29,498 nt of DNA from an uncultured Clostridia bacterium (GTDB lineage: Bacteria; Bacillota; Clostridia; Oscillospirales; Acutalibacteraceae), in contig CALFTN010000064.1 in the NCBI GenBank assembly GCA_937916395.1, positions 1 through 29,498 on the forward strand, read 5' to 3'. A program made the translations under genes and the position numbers. A model generated the notes under the pieces. It made no database searches, had not been told where the DNA came from, and worked only from the letters and a program-made list of their open reading frames with translations. Shown piece by piece: positions 1-7,116 of this stretch (within the stretch, counting starts at the first letter, position 1; every line of letters begins with the position of its first letter).

Positions 1-23
1 ATATATACTCGTTTCACTCGTAT

Positions 24-153
24 GCGATATGATATAAATCCACGAAACACGCCGAGGGCATATCGCATTGTGTAGCAATATATCGCATCGAAGATATATC
101 GCAAATCCGTAAGGATTTATATCGCTGATGAAAACGCTAAAGCGTTTTCATCA
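24..153. repeat. Array of ATATCGC words separated by short palindromes
   Basis: Four direct copies of ATATCGC lie at 60-66, 80-86, 96-102 and 119-125, with one inverted copy (GCGATAT) at 24-30. Each interval between direct copies is itself a small palindrome: ATTG..CAAT (67-79), ATCGAAGAT (87-95) and AAATCC..GGATTT (103-118). The array ends in a 13-bp perfect hairpin at 126-153. The base composition and regularity differ from the coding sequence beside it. There is no gene in 1-150. This looks like a dispersed intergenic repeat rather than a CRISPR, because the spacers are short and unequal in length. The left boundary may lie outside the window. Confidence 0.7.
126..153 (-). terminator. Palindrome overlapping the lepA stop codon
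   Basis: Arms TGATGAAAACGCT (126-138) and AGCGTTTTCATCA (141-153) pair perfectly around a two-base centre; the realistic loop is a little larger. On the minus strand the hairpin begins within the lepA stop codon (151-153), so it is placed to end the obg-mrnC-yitT-lepA transcript. It lacks a clear T-tract (the following minus-strand bases are GCGATATAAATCC), so either termination is weak or the palindrome serves as an mRNA 3' end stabiliser and as the last unit of the ATATCGC array. Confidence 0.5.
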
Positions 154-1965
154 ATCCTCATCAAGCTTAAGTATCGCCATAAACGCTTCTTGTGGCACTT
201 CAACAGTACCAAATGAACGCATTCTCTTTTTACCTTCTTTTTGCTTTTCAAGAAGCTTTTTCTTTCTTGTGATGTCACCGCCGTAGCACTTTGCAAGAAC
301 GTCTTTTCTCATCGCCTTAACAGTTTCACGTGCTATAACCTTACCACCAATAGCAATCTGAATTGGTATTTCAAACATCTGTCTTGGAATGTTATCTTTA
401 AGCTTTTCTGCAATCTTTCTTGCTCTGCCATACGCTTTGTCAGAGTGTACCATAAATGAAAGAGCATCAACAATATTACCATTGAGAAGAACGTCTAATT
501 TCACAAGATTTGATTTTCTGTATTCAGAAATTTCATAGTCGAGCGAAGCGTAGCCACGAGTTCTTGATTTTAATGCATCAAAGAAGTCGTAAATGATTTC
601 ATTAAGTGGTAAATCATATTTTAATTCAACTCTGTCTGCAGAGATGTAGTCCATATTTTTAAACGTACCACGTCTTTCCTGACATAAATCCATAATTGCA
701 CCAACATATTCAGGTGGTGAGAAAATGTGCGCATCTGCAACTGGCTCTTCTGAGAAATCAATAGTTGCAGGGTCAGGGTAGTGGGTAGGGTTGTCAATTT
801 CTATAACCTCACCATTTGTTAAGTGAATTTTATAAACAACGCTTGGAACCGTTGTAACTAAGTCTAAGTTATATTCTCTCTCGAGTCTTTCCTGAATAAT
901 TTCAAGGTGTAAAAGCCCCAAAAAGCCACATCTGAAACCAAAGCCTAAAGCACCAGAAGTCTCTGGCTCGTAAGAGAGTGCGGCATCATTAAGCTGTAAT
1001 TTTTCTAGTGCTTCGTGAAGATTTTCATAGTCAGCACCGTCAGCTGGGTAAATACCACAGTAAACCATAGGTGTTGCCTGTCTGTAGCCTGGTAAGGCTT
1101 CTTTTGCTGGATTACTTGCAAGTGTAACTGTGTCACCAACACGTGCATCGCTTACAGTTTTAATTGAAGCTGTAATATAACCAACCTCACCGGCACAAAG
1201 CTGTTTTGTTGGCTCAAGTGATGTTGCTCTCATATAACCGGTTTCAACAACTGTGAATTCTGCACCAGTTGCCATCATTCTCATTGTGTCGCCAGGTTTA
1301 ATTGTACCATCAACAATTCTTGTGTAAACAATAACACCCTTGTAGTTGTCATAAACTGAGTCAAAAATAAGTGCTCTTAAAGGTGCATCGTCATCACCTT
1401 GTGGGGCTGGAATATCTTTAACAATTCTCTCTAAAACCTGCTCAACATTCTGACCCGTTTTAGCAGATACTCTTGGTGCATCTTCACAAGGGAGACCAAT
1501 AATATCTTCTACCTCTATGCTAACTCTTTCAGGGTCAGCAGATGGCAAGTCAATCTTATTTATAACTGGTACTAATTCAAGGTTGTGGTCTAGGGCTAAA
1601 TATGTATTGCCCAGAGTCTGAGCCTCAATACCTTGTGAAGCGTCAATAATTAAAATTGCACCCTCACAAGCGGCAAGTGAACGCGAAACCTCGTAGTTAA
1701 AGTCAACGTGACCTGGGGTGTCAATTAAGTTTAACTGGTAAGTCTTGCCATCATTAGCTTTGTAGTCAAGCTTAACAGCGTGTGCTTTAATTGTAATTCC
1801 ACGCTCTCTCTCTAAGTCCATATCGTCAAGTAACTGCGCTGACATATCTCTCTTTGCAACAGACTGTGTGAGTTCAAGAAGTCTGTCTGCAAGAGTGGAT
1901 TTGCCGTGGTCAATATGGGCAATAATTGAAAAGTTTCTTATGTTTTCTTTTGTAACAAGGGACAT
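151..1965 (-). CDS. lepA: Elongation factor 4 (LepA), ribosome-associated GTPase
   Basis: LepA/EF4 is a translational GTPase that acts on the ribosome in the cytoplasm and is linked to back-translocation and ribosome assembly. The 604-residue length is normal for the family. Residues 16-23 are the G1 loop AHIDHGKS, followed by G3 DTPGHVDF (about 82-89) and G4 NKID (about 137-140). The EF-G-like domains II, III and V follow, and the C-terminal LepA-specific domain carries the hallmark YGGDITRKKKLLEKQKEGK. The ATG at 1965 is preceded by AAAGGA on the minus strand. It is the last gene of the operon, 24 bases after the yitT stop. Nothing is unusual except that its stop lies inside a palindrome. 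Confidence 0.98.
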   Translation of the reverse strand: MSLVTKENIRNFSIIAHIDHGKSTLADRLLELTQSVAKRDMSAQLLDDMDLERERGITIKAHAVKLDYKANDGKTYQLNLIDTPGHVDFNYEVSRSLAACEGAILIIDASQGIEAQTLGNTYLALDHNLELVPVINKIDLPSADPERVSIEVEDIIGLPCEDAPRVSAKTGQNVEQVLERIVKDIPAPQGDDDAPLRALIFDSVYDNYKGVIVYTRIVDGTIKPGDTMRMMATGAEFTVVETGYMRATSLEPTKQLCAGEVGYITASIKTVSDARVGDTVTLASNPAKEALPGYRQATPMVYCGIYPADGADYENLHEALEKLQLNDAALSYEPETSGALGFGFRCGFLGLLHLEIIQERLEREYNLDLVTTVPSVVYKIHLTNGEVIEIDNPTHYPDPATIDFSEEPVADAHIFSPPEYVGAIMDLCQERRGTFKNMDYISADRVELKYDLPLNEIIYDFFDALKSRTRGYASLDYEISEYRKSNLVKLDVLLNGNIVDALSFMVHSDKAYGRARKIAEKLKDNIPRQMFEIPIQIAIGGKVIARETVKAMRKDVLAKCYGGDITRKKKLLEKQKEGKKRMRSFGTVEVPQEAFMAILKLDED

Positions 1966-1989
1966 ATTCTTGTTCCTTTCTTAAATAAT

Positions 1990-2859
1990 TTAACTATTTT
2001 GAAAACCATAGCCGAATACTTCGTTTGATTCTGTAATAACAGTAAAAGCACTACGGTCAATTTCTTTTACAATTTTATTTATTTCTGCCACTTCGTTTGG
2101 TCTTACAACTGAAAGAAGAATAGTTTTTTCTTCTTTTGTGTATCCACCAGAAGCAGGTATAAGTGTAACACCATGCTGAATGTCATTCATAATTCTTTTT
2201 GAAATTTCTTGTGGCTGGGTTGTAATTATAAGAAGCATTTTACTTCTTGCAGCACCAAAAATAATTGCATCAACTGCTCTTGAAGTTACAAAAAATGAAA
2301 CGGTTGAATAAAGAAGTGCTTCAATGCTTCCATAGACAAAAAGGGTAGAAATAACAATTATGGCATCTATTATAAAAACAAGAGTACCTAAAGAAAAATG
2401 TGGATACTTAAGTCTTATAAGCTTTGCTAAAATATCGGCTCCACCAGTTGTTCCACCACGTAAAAATATAATTCCAACACCTACACCAATAGAAACTCCA
2501 CCAAAAATAGATGCTAAAAGTGGGGAGTATATATAATGCTTTTCTAAAATGAAAGGCAAAATATCAATTAAAGAAGAAGTAAGAAAAGTAGCAAAAAGTG
2601 ATTTCTTAAAAAAACTTCTTCCAAATTTCTTGAATGAGAAAATAAAAAGTGGAATATTAACAGCTATAATAACCGAGCCTATTGGTATATTAAAAAGATG
2701 GTTAAGCATTGTTCCTATACCAGATACTCCACCAGGTGCAATATTATTTGGAGAAGTAAACATTGCTATGCCGAAAGAAAATATGAAAGCACCAATGGCA
2801 ATAACAAGGTAATCGATAACTGTTTGTTTTATATTATTCTTTGTGTTTTGATTTTTCAA
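1990..2859 (-). CDS. YitT family membrane protein (DUF2179 C-terminus)
   Basis: Integral membrane protein of about 289 residues with five to six hydrophobic helices (for example AIGAFIFSFGIAMF, SVIIAVNIPLFIF, GVSIGVGVGIIFL, LVFIIDAIIVIST), then a soluble C-terminal DUF2179 domain containing KMLLIITTQ and GVTLIPASGGYT. This arrangement defines the YitT/YebE family, whose function is not established. The start is uncertain. A TTG at 2859 sits 8-9 bases after AGGTGA, while an in-frame GTG at 2871 lies inside that AGGTGA and has no site of its own. I chose the TTG. Either start overlaps the end of mrnC by 26-38 bases, implying translational coupling. Confidence 0.88.
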   Translation of the reverse strand: MKNQNTKNNIKQTVIDYLVIAIGAFIFSFGIAMFTSPNNIAPGGVSGIGTMLNHLFNIPIGSVIIAVNIPLFIFSFKKFGRSFFKKSLFATFLTSSLIDILPFILEKHYIYSPLLASIFGGVSIGVGVGIIFLRGGTTGGADILAKLIRLKYPHFSLGTLVFIIDAIIVISTLFVYGSIEALLYSTVSFFVTSRAVDAIIFGAARSKMLLIITTQPQEISKRIMNDIQHGVTLIPASGGYTKEEKTILLSVVRPNEVAEINKIVKEIDRSAFTVITESNEVFGYGFQNS

Positions 2860-3286
2860 GATATTCTTCACCTGTACTTATATTAAATATGTACAGAATT
2901 CTCTCAAAATCGCCAATTAAGTAAAGGTATCCGTAAAGTGTTTCAAGACCAGTTGCATAACGATAATCTGCATCACTCTGGTTTTTAGGTACATGACCAC
3001 TGTGAGCGTTTCTTCCACGCTTAAAAATGGCTTCTTCATCTTCTGTTAAAAGGGGTAAAACCTTTTTTATCATTTCAGCCTGACAGTTAGCATTAACAAG
3101 CTTTATAGAGTCTTTGTGAAGCGCGTTTGTTGGTCTGTTAGCGCTTTTTAAAAGCATTTCTCTTACTAAAAGGCTGTAAACTGCATCACCTAAAAAAGCA
3201 AGTGTCAAAGGGCTAAATTGCTTTGCTTCTGTTTTTGAAACAGGTGCTTTTGAAAAAAGTGAAGAGTTTAATTCATTAAGGCACAT
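2834..3286 (-). CDS. mrnC: Mini-ribonuclease 3 (Mini-III)
   Basis: Mini-III is an RNase III-type catalytic domain without a double-stranded RNA-binding domain; in Bacillus it matures the ends of 23S rRNA. The family signature is clear: LTLAFLGDAVYSLLVRE near the N-terminus, with the metal-binding acidic residues, and RGRNAHSGHVPKNQSDADYR toward the middle. About 150 residues is usual. The reading frame is open up to an ATG at 3304, but the ATG at 3286 is preceded by TTGGAG with a 7-base gap, so I place the start there; the start overlaps nothing and the obg stop (3276-3278) lies just inside the gene. It is coupled to obg upstream and to yitT downstream. Confidence 0.93.
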   Translation of the reverse strand: MCLNELNSSLFSKAPVSKTEAKQFSPLTLAFLGDAVYSLLVREMLLKSANRPTNALHKDSIKLVNANCQAEMIKKVLPLLTEDEEAIFKRGRNAHSGHVPKNQSDADYRYATGLETLYGYLYLIGDFERILYIFNISTGEEYLEKSKHKE

Positions 3287-4547
3287 AATCAAACTCCAAG
3301 TCATAAATACTTACTGTGTCGCCCTCCTGAATACCACGTTCAATAAGAGCGTTTATAATACCACTTGATTGCAAAACATTCTGAAAATATTGAAGAGACT
3401 CATAGTCTTCTAAATCTGTTTTAGAAAGAATTTTAGCAAGCCACTCTGCTTCAATAATATAAACATCACCTTCAACACGAATTTTGAAATCGCGTTTTGC
3501 TGTTTTATAAATATCATTCACAGTAATTTCTTCGCGTTCATAAATCCTGATAGGTGGTAAGGTTGCAAGTTTTTTTGCGATAGCGTTTATTAAATCTTGT
3601 GTGCCTTCTAAAATAGGTGCACAAATTTCAAAATACTCATAACCTTTATCTTCAATATATTTTTTAAATGCTTCTCTCTGCTCGTCAGTCGCAAGGTCAA
3701 TTTTATTACCAGCAACTATCTGTGGATAATTAGCGAGTTCTTCGTTATATTTTTTGAGTTCATCATTGATTGTTTCAAAATCGGTAAAAGGGTCTCTGCC
3801 TTCGCTACCACTGACGTCAACAACGTGAACTAATACACGGCATCTTTCAATATGTCTTAAAAATTCGTGGCCTAAACCAATGCCGTCGGAAGCACCTTCT
3901 ATAATACCAGGGATGTCAGCCATAACGAAACTGCTTTCAGGCCCCATTCTTACAACACCAGGAACCGGAATAAGAGTTGTAAAGTGGTAGTCTGCAATAA
4001 TAGGCTTTGCTTCACTTACAACAGAAATAAGAGTGCTCTTACCAACATTAGGAAAACCAATTAAGCCAACATCAGCTAAAAGCTTTAATTCAAGTGTAAC
4101 TTCCCAGTCTTCACCAGGCATACCGTCTTTTGCAAAACGTGGCACTTGCCTTGTAGGAGTTGCAAAGTGTGGGTTGCCCCAACCACCATTACCACCTTTA
4201 GCAGCAATGAAGGTTTCATCCTTACTCATATCTGCCATAATAGCGCCAGTAGAGTTCTCTCTAATTACTGTTCCCCTTGGAACCTTAATTATTAAATCTT
4301 CGCCACGTTTTCCGTTACATTTGCCACCACGACCGTTTTCGCCGTTAGGTGCTTTATATTTTCTTTTATAGCGAAAATCTGAAAGGGTGGTAAGGTTGTC
4401 ATCAACCTGAAAAACAATATTACCACCTCTGCCACCGTCACCACCATCAGGGCCACCTGCGTTGACAAATTTTTCTCTGTGGAAAGCAACAGCACCATTA
4501 CCACCAGTACCAGCGGTTATTCTTATTTTTGCTTTATCAACAAACAT
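3276..4547 (-). CDS. obg: GTPase Obg/CgtA
   Basis: Obg is a GTPase that binds the 50S subunit and takes part in late ribosome assembly and stress signalling. The 423-residue protein shows the glycine-rich Obg fold (1 to about 158, with GGDGGRGG and GGNGGWGNPHF), the G domain with Walker A GFPNVGKS at 164-171, DIPG and NKID, and a C-terminal OCT domain of about 70 residues ending in DLEFDYVP, as in Firmicutes. The ATG at 4547 is preceded by AAGGAAG. It is the first gene of the minus-strand operon, and its end overlaps the beginning of mrnC by about 11 bases. Confidence 0.98.
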   Translation of the reverse strand: MFVDKAKIRITAGTGGNGAVAFHREKFVNAGGPDGGDGGRGGNIVFQVDDNLTTLSDFRYKRKYKAPNGENGRGGKCNGKRGEDLIIKVPRGTVIRENSTGAIMADMSKDETFIAAKGGNGGWGNPHFATPTRQVPRFAKDGMPGEDWEVTLELKLLADVGLIGFPNVGKSTLISVVSEAKPIIADYHFTTLIPVPGVVRMGPESSFVMADIPGIIEGASDGIGLGHEFLRHIERCRVLVHVVDVSGSEGRDPFTDFETINDELKKYNEELANYPQIVAGNKIDLATDEQREAFKKYIEDKGYEYFEICAPILEGTQDLINAIAKKLATLPPIRIYEREEITVNDIYKTAKRDFKIRVEGDVYIIEAEWLAKILSKTDLEDYESLQYFQNVLQSSGIINALIERGIQEGDTVSIYDLEFDYVP

Positions 4548-4589
4548 AATTTTCTTCCTTATCTAAAAATAAAAGTACATACATCACTT

Positions 4590-4618
4590 ATTATACTATA
4601 ATAGTAAAGAAATATAAA
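4590..4618 (-). promoter_or_regulatory. Possible sigma-A promoter for the obg operon
   Basis: On the minus strand there is a perfect TATAAT (plus positions 4590-4595), with TTTATA as a poor -35 (4613-4618) after a 17-base spacer. It lies about 45 bases upstream of the obg start. The -10 is convincing, the -35 is not. Confidence 0.4.
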
Positions 4619-4813
4619 TAGTTTTTTGAGAAAAATTCAAAATTATTTAATACAGTTTTGTTGAACCAAAAAAGAAATTTTACCGAACAAAAAAGGGAAC
4701 AAAAGTGTAATATAATAAAGCGATTTTATAAGAAAAAAGTCTGAAAAACGAAAAAAACACACCAAAAGTACCATTTAGAGTACAGCAACAGCAAAAAATC
4801 GCGAACATTTATG

Positions 4814-4841
4814 TTGACATTTACAAAAAATGTGGTATAAT
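4814..4841 (+). promoter_or_regulatory. Sigma-A promoter of the small membrane protein gene
   Basis: TTGACA (4814-4819), a 16-base spacer and TATAAT (4836-4841). The spacer ends in TGTGG, giving an extended -10 (TGG before TATAAT). The expected transcript start near 4848 leaves a leader of roughly 60 bases before the ATG at 4907. Confidence 0.85.
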
Positions 4842-4906
4842 CAAGTCATAAACAAATGTTCTTGAGGCGTTGTTCGGTTCTCTTGGCATTAATGGAGGTA
4901 TTTTTT

Positions 4907-5164
4907 ATGACAGGTTTAACAGTTTTAAGATTTGTATTAGAAACACTTGCAGTTTTAGCAATCAGCTATGGTTTTTACAGAGAAGAGCATATTGTAAAAT
5001 TTGAAAGAAAGGTTTTCCGTTTTATTAAACGTGCAGTTAAAATTACTGTTAATGAAATAAAAGAAAGCCGAAAAGCAAAAAATGCTTCAAATAACATAGT
5101 TGAATTAAATTTTGAAGAAGATGTTGAAACCCAATATGATTATTTGCTCAAAAATGTAGGTTAA
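4907..5164 (+). CDS. Small single-pass membrane protein, unknown function
   Basis: I do not recognise the family. The 85-residue protein has one hydrophobic segment near the N-terminus (VLRFVLETLAVLAISYGF, about residues 6-23), followed by a strongly basic, probably cytoplasmic helix (KFERKVFRFIKRAVK) and an acidic C-terminal tail. The ATG at 4907 is preceded by GGAGG (4894-4898). The frame is open further up to an ATG at 4856, but that codon lies only about 8 bases after the predicted transcript start and has no ribosome binding site. It is transcribed from its own strong promoter and is followed by a separate acpS promoter. The sequence gives no basis for a specific role. Confidence 0.75.
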   Translation: MTGLTVLRFVLETLAVLAISYGFYREEHIVKFERKVFRFIKRAVKITVNEIKESRKAKNASNNIVELNFEEDVETQYDYLLKNVG

Positions 5165-5167
5165 TTA

Positions 5168-5195
5168 TTGACATATTATACTTTAAAGTTATAAA
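5168..5195 (+). promoter_or_regulatory. Sigma-A promoter for acpS-nnrD-lipoprotein
   Basis: TTGACA (5168-5173), a 16-base spacer and TATAAA (5190-5195), beginning four bases after the stop codon of the upstream gene and ending 31 bases before the acpS ATG. No terminator is visible between the two genes, so read-through probably also contributes. Confidence 0.75.
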
Positions 5196-5226
5196 ATGAA
5201 TTTATAATTTTTTAGTAGGTGTTAAA

Positions 5227-5586
5227 ATGCAAGTTGGTATTGATACTGTAGAAATTAAACGTATTGAGGCTTTAACTATAAATAAAGAGCGTTTTATTGA
5301 GCGTGTGTTCTCTTTAAAAGAACAACAGGAGTTCAGAGAAAAAAATAATAAATCAGAACATATTGCTGCGGCTTTTTCAGCTAAAGAAGCTTTTTCTAAA
5401 GCATTGGGAACAGGTGTTTCTGGTTTTAATTTAAATGAAGTTTCGCTTTTGCATAAAGCAAACGGTAAACCTTATCTTGAATTTTCAGGTAAAGCGCGTG
5501 AGATTGTAGAAAAAAGTAAGCTGTCGTTTGATGTTAGCATTACCCACACAGATTCTATAGCAACTGCTATTGTAATCGCATTTTGA
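5227..5586 (+). CDS. acpS: Holo-[acyl-carrier-protein] synthase
   Basis: AcpS transfers 4'-phosphopantetheine from coenzyme A to a serine of acyl carrier protein, activating it for fatty acid synthesis. The 119-residue length is typical of the trimeric AcpS type. Diagnostic motifs are GIDTVEIKRIE at the N-terminus (Mg-binding Asp) and FSAKEAFSKALGTGVSGF at about residues 56-73 (catalytic Lys/Glu). The ATG at 5227 follows a weak GTAGGTG. The last bases overlap the leader of nnrD, whose ribosome binding site includes the acpS stop. An acpS-nnrD pairing is common in Firmicutes. Confidence 0.96.
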   Translation: MQVGIDTVEIKRIEALTINKERFIERVFSLKEQQEFREKNNKSEHIAAAFSAKEAFSKALGTGVSGFNLNEVSLLHKANGKPYLEFSGKAREIVEKSKLSFDVSITHTDSIATAIVIAF

Positions 5587-5597
5587 GGTGGAAGCTT

Positions 5598-6488
5598 ATG
5601 ATTGATAAATTTTCACTTGATAATAAAAAAGCAAAAGAATTATTACCACAAAGACCTCAAAATGCTAATAAAGGTACATTTGGCAGAGTGCTTATAATTG
5701 CAGGTAGCAGAAAAATGATTGGGTGTTGCGAGTTAGCAGTATCTGGCGCTTTCAGATGTGGAGCTGGTCTTGTAACGCTTGCTTTTCCAGATTGCATTTA
5801 TGACACAGTTACTTTACGTCTCACAGAAAATACCTTTATGCCTCTTCCGTCACAAAATGGTGGATTGTCAAAGAATTGTATCAATGAATTAATAAATGAG
5901 ATTAATAATTTTGATGTTATTGTTTTTGGGTGTGGGCTTGGCAGAAGTAGTGATATTAAAGAGGTTTTAGGGGAGTTAATTTTAAAATCACGAAAGCCAC
6001 TTATTATAGATGCCGACGGACTTAACGCTTTAGCAGAAAATGTGGATGTTTTAAAAAATGCAGAGTGTGATGTTTTATTAACACCACACCCTGGCGAAAT
6101 GTCAAGGCTTATAAAGAAAGATATAGCTTTTATTGAAAAAAAACGTGAAAAGGTAGTAATGGATTTTTCACGTGAATATAATGTTAATGTGCTCCTTAAA
6201 GGTCATAACACAATTATTGCTGATAATGCTGGGTCTGAAATTTGTATTAATAAAACAGGTAATACCGGGCTCTCAAAAGGTGGTAGTGGCGACTTGCTTT
6301 CTGGGATGATTGCAGGTTTTACACCATCATTAAAAGGCGATTTGTTTAAGGCTTCCTGTCTTGGTGCATATATTCATGGCAAAGCTTCAGAAATAGTGAG
6401 TGAAGAGCTTACAGAATTTTCTACTTTGCCGACCGATTGCAGTAAGAGTATAGGTAAGGTAATTAAAACAATTATTGAAAGCGAGTGA
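5598..6488 (+). CDS. nnrD: ADP-dependent (S)-NAD(P)H-hydrate dehydratase
   Basis: NnrD repairs damaged NADH and NADPH by dehydrating the S-hydrate with ADP as phosphate donor. The 296-residue protein has the ribokinase-like YjeF C-terminal fold with NKGTFGRVLIIAGS (about 25-38), HPGEMSRL in the middle, and the nucleotide-binding loop GNTGLSKGGSGDLLSG near 225-240. It stands alone: the epimerase (YjeF_N) domain that many bacteria fuse to it is missing and none is seen nearby. The ATG at 5598 follows GAGGTGG (5585-5591); an upstream TTG at 5583 in frame lies inside that site and is rejected. Confidence 0.95.
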   Translation: MIDKFSLDNKKAKELLPQRPQNANKGTFGRVLIIAGSRKMIGCCELAVSGAFRCGAGLVTLAFPDCIYDTVTLRLTENTFMPLPSQNGGLSKNCINELINEINNFDVIVFGCGLGRSSDIKEVLGELILKSRKPLIIDADGLNALAENVDVLKNAECDVLLTPHPGEMSRLIKKDIAFIEKKREKVVMDFSREYNVNVLLKGHNTIIADNAGSEICINKTGNTGLSKGGSGDLLSGMIAGFTPSLKGDLFKASCLGAYIHGKASEIVSEELTEFSTLPTDCSKSIGKVIKTIIESE

Positions 6489-6990
6489 CTTTATAAAAAG
6501 GCGTTTCTTAATATTGGGTGTGCTAATACTTTTTGTTTTTACATCTTCTTGTCAAAACACTTCTTTTGGCACAAACAATTTTCAAGAAGTTGATTTTAAG
6601 GATGGTCAAAAAGTTCAGCTTATCATAGGTGGCGATATTTATAATCTCTTTGTTACCTTTAATGAAAATTGTGATTTTTCATTAAAATATTTACCTGAAG
6701 CGTCAGATATTTTTCTGGGAACAACTGTTGTTGTTAAAGGTGAGCAGGCTGAAATTTTCAGTAATGAACTTATATTTTCAAAAAATATAAATGATTTTAA
6801 TAATTCCTTTGTTCCTAAAATTATATATGCTTTTTTAAAAAGCACGGATTTTAGTAATGCACCATACGTTTTAGATAAACCTAACGATGCTTTGGTTTTA
6901 AAGAAAAATGTTTTGGAAAAGAACGTTGTTTTTACAGTTAAATTGACACAAGATAAGCTTAATCAAATTTACATATTAGAATTAAGATGA
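6475..6990 (+). CDS. Putative lipoprotein, unknown function
   Basis: A 171-residue protein starting at a TTG that overlaps the end of nnrD by 14 bases. The N-terminus is a lipoprotein signal: basic KRR, a hydrophobic stretch (FLILGVLILFVFT) and a lipobox-like TSSC with the modified Cys at 26. The rest is predicted to be extracytoplasmic, with beta-strand character (VQLIIGGDIYNLFVTF, TTVVVKGEQAEIF) and no motif I recognise. No ATG exists in a suitable position, and the TTG keeps the basic n-region. The ribosome binding site is weak (AAGG well upstream), so expression may depend on coupling to nnrD. It is the last gene before a good terminator. Confidence 0.72.
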   Translation: MKASDFIKRRFLILGVLILFVFTSSCQNTSFGTNNFQEVDFKDGQKVQLIIGGDIYNLFVTFNENCDFSLKYLPEASDIFLGTTVVVKGEQAEIFSNELIFSKNINDFNNSFVPKIIYAFLKSTDFSNAPYVLDKPNDALVLKKNVLEKNVVFTVKLTQDKLNQIYILELR

Positions 6991-7003
6991 AAAAACCATA
7001 AAG

Positions 7004-7037
7004 AAAGAACTAAAAACTTTGTATTTTAGTTCTTTTT
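7004..7037 (+). terminator. Intrinsic terminator after the acpS operon
   Basis: Stem AAAGAACTAAAA (7004-7015) with TTTTAGTTCTTT (7024-7035), 8-base loop, ending in a run of T. It is 14 bases after the lipoprotein stop codon. Confidence 0.85.
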
Positions 7038-7052
7038 ATTTCGTTTTTAGTG

Positions 7053-7081
7053 TTGAAAAAATGTTGTGTATATGTTAATAT
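7053..7081 (+). promoter_or_regulatory. Possible promoter of the GGDEF-like gene
   Basis: TTGAAA (7053-7058), a 17-base spacer and TAATAT (7076-7081). The spacing is right and the position between terminator and gene is right, but the -10 matches only four of six. Confidence 0.45.
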
Positions 7082-7116
7082 TGTATTAATATTTGTATTT
7101 TAAAAGGAGAAAGTTT

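Larger units (their letters stand above)
4548..4906. other. AT-rich intergenic region with divergent promoters
   Basis: No gene is supportable in these 359 bases. The region is extremely A-rich on the plus strand between about 4600 and 4800. It contains a strong plus-strand promoter (4814-4841), a weaker possible minus-strand promoter for obg (4590-4618), and a lone TATAAT at 4711-4716 without a convincing -35. I see no riboswitch motif. Confidence 0.6.

Noticed and set aside
60..153. CRISPR array
   Set aside because: The repeated word is only seven bases, intervals vary from 9 to 16 bases and are themselves palindromes, and no cas gene is nearby.
4033..4371. 112-codon open frame opposite obg
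   Set aside because: Low-complexity Pro/Leu-rich translation typical of the antisense of the glycine-rich Obg domain.
4856..4906. N-terminal extension of the small membrane protein
   Set aside because: The ATG at 4856 is about eight bases from the predicted transcript start without a ribosome binding site, whereas the ATG at 4907 has GGAGG.
5583..5597. Earlier TTG start for nnrD
   Set aside because: The codon lies within the GAGGTGG ribosome binding site used by the ATG at 5598 and overlaps the acpS stop.
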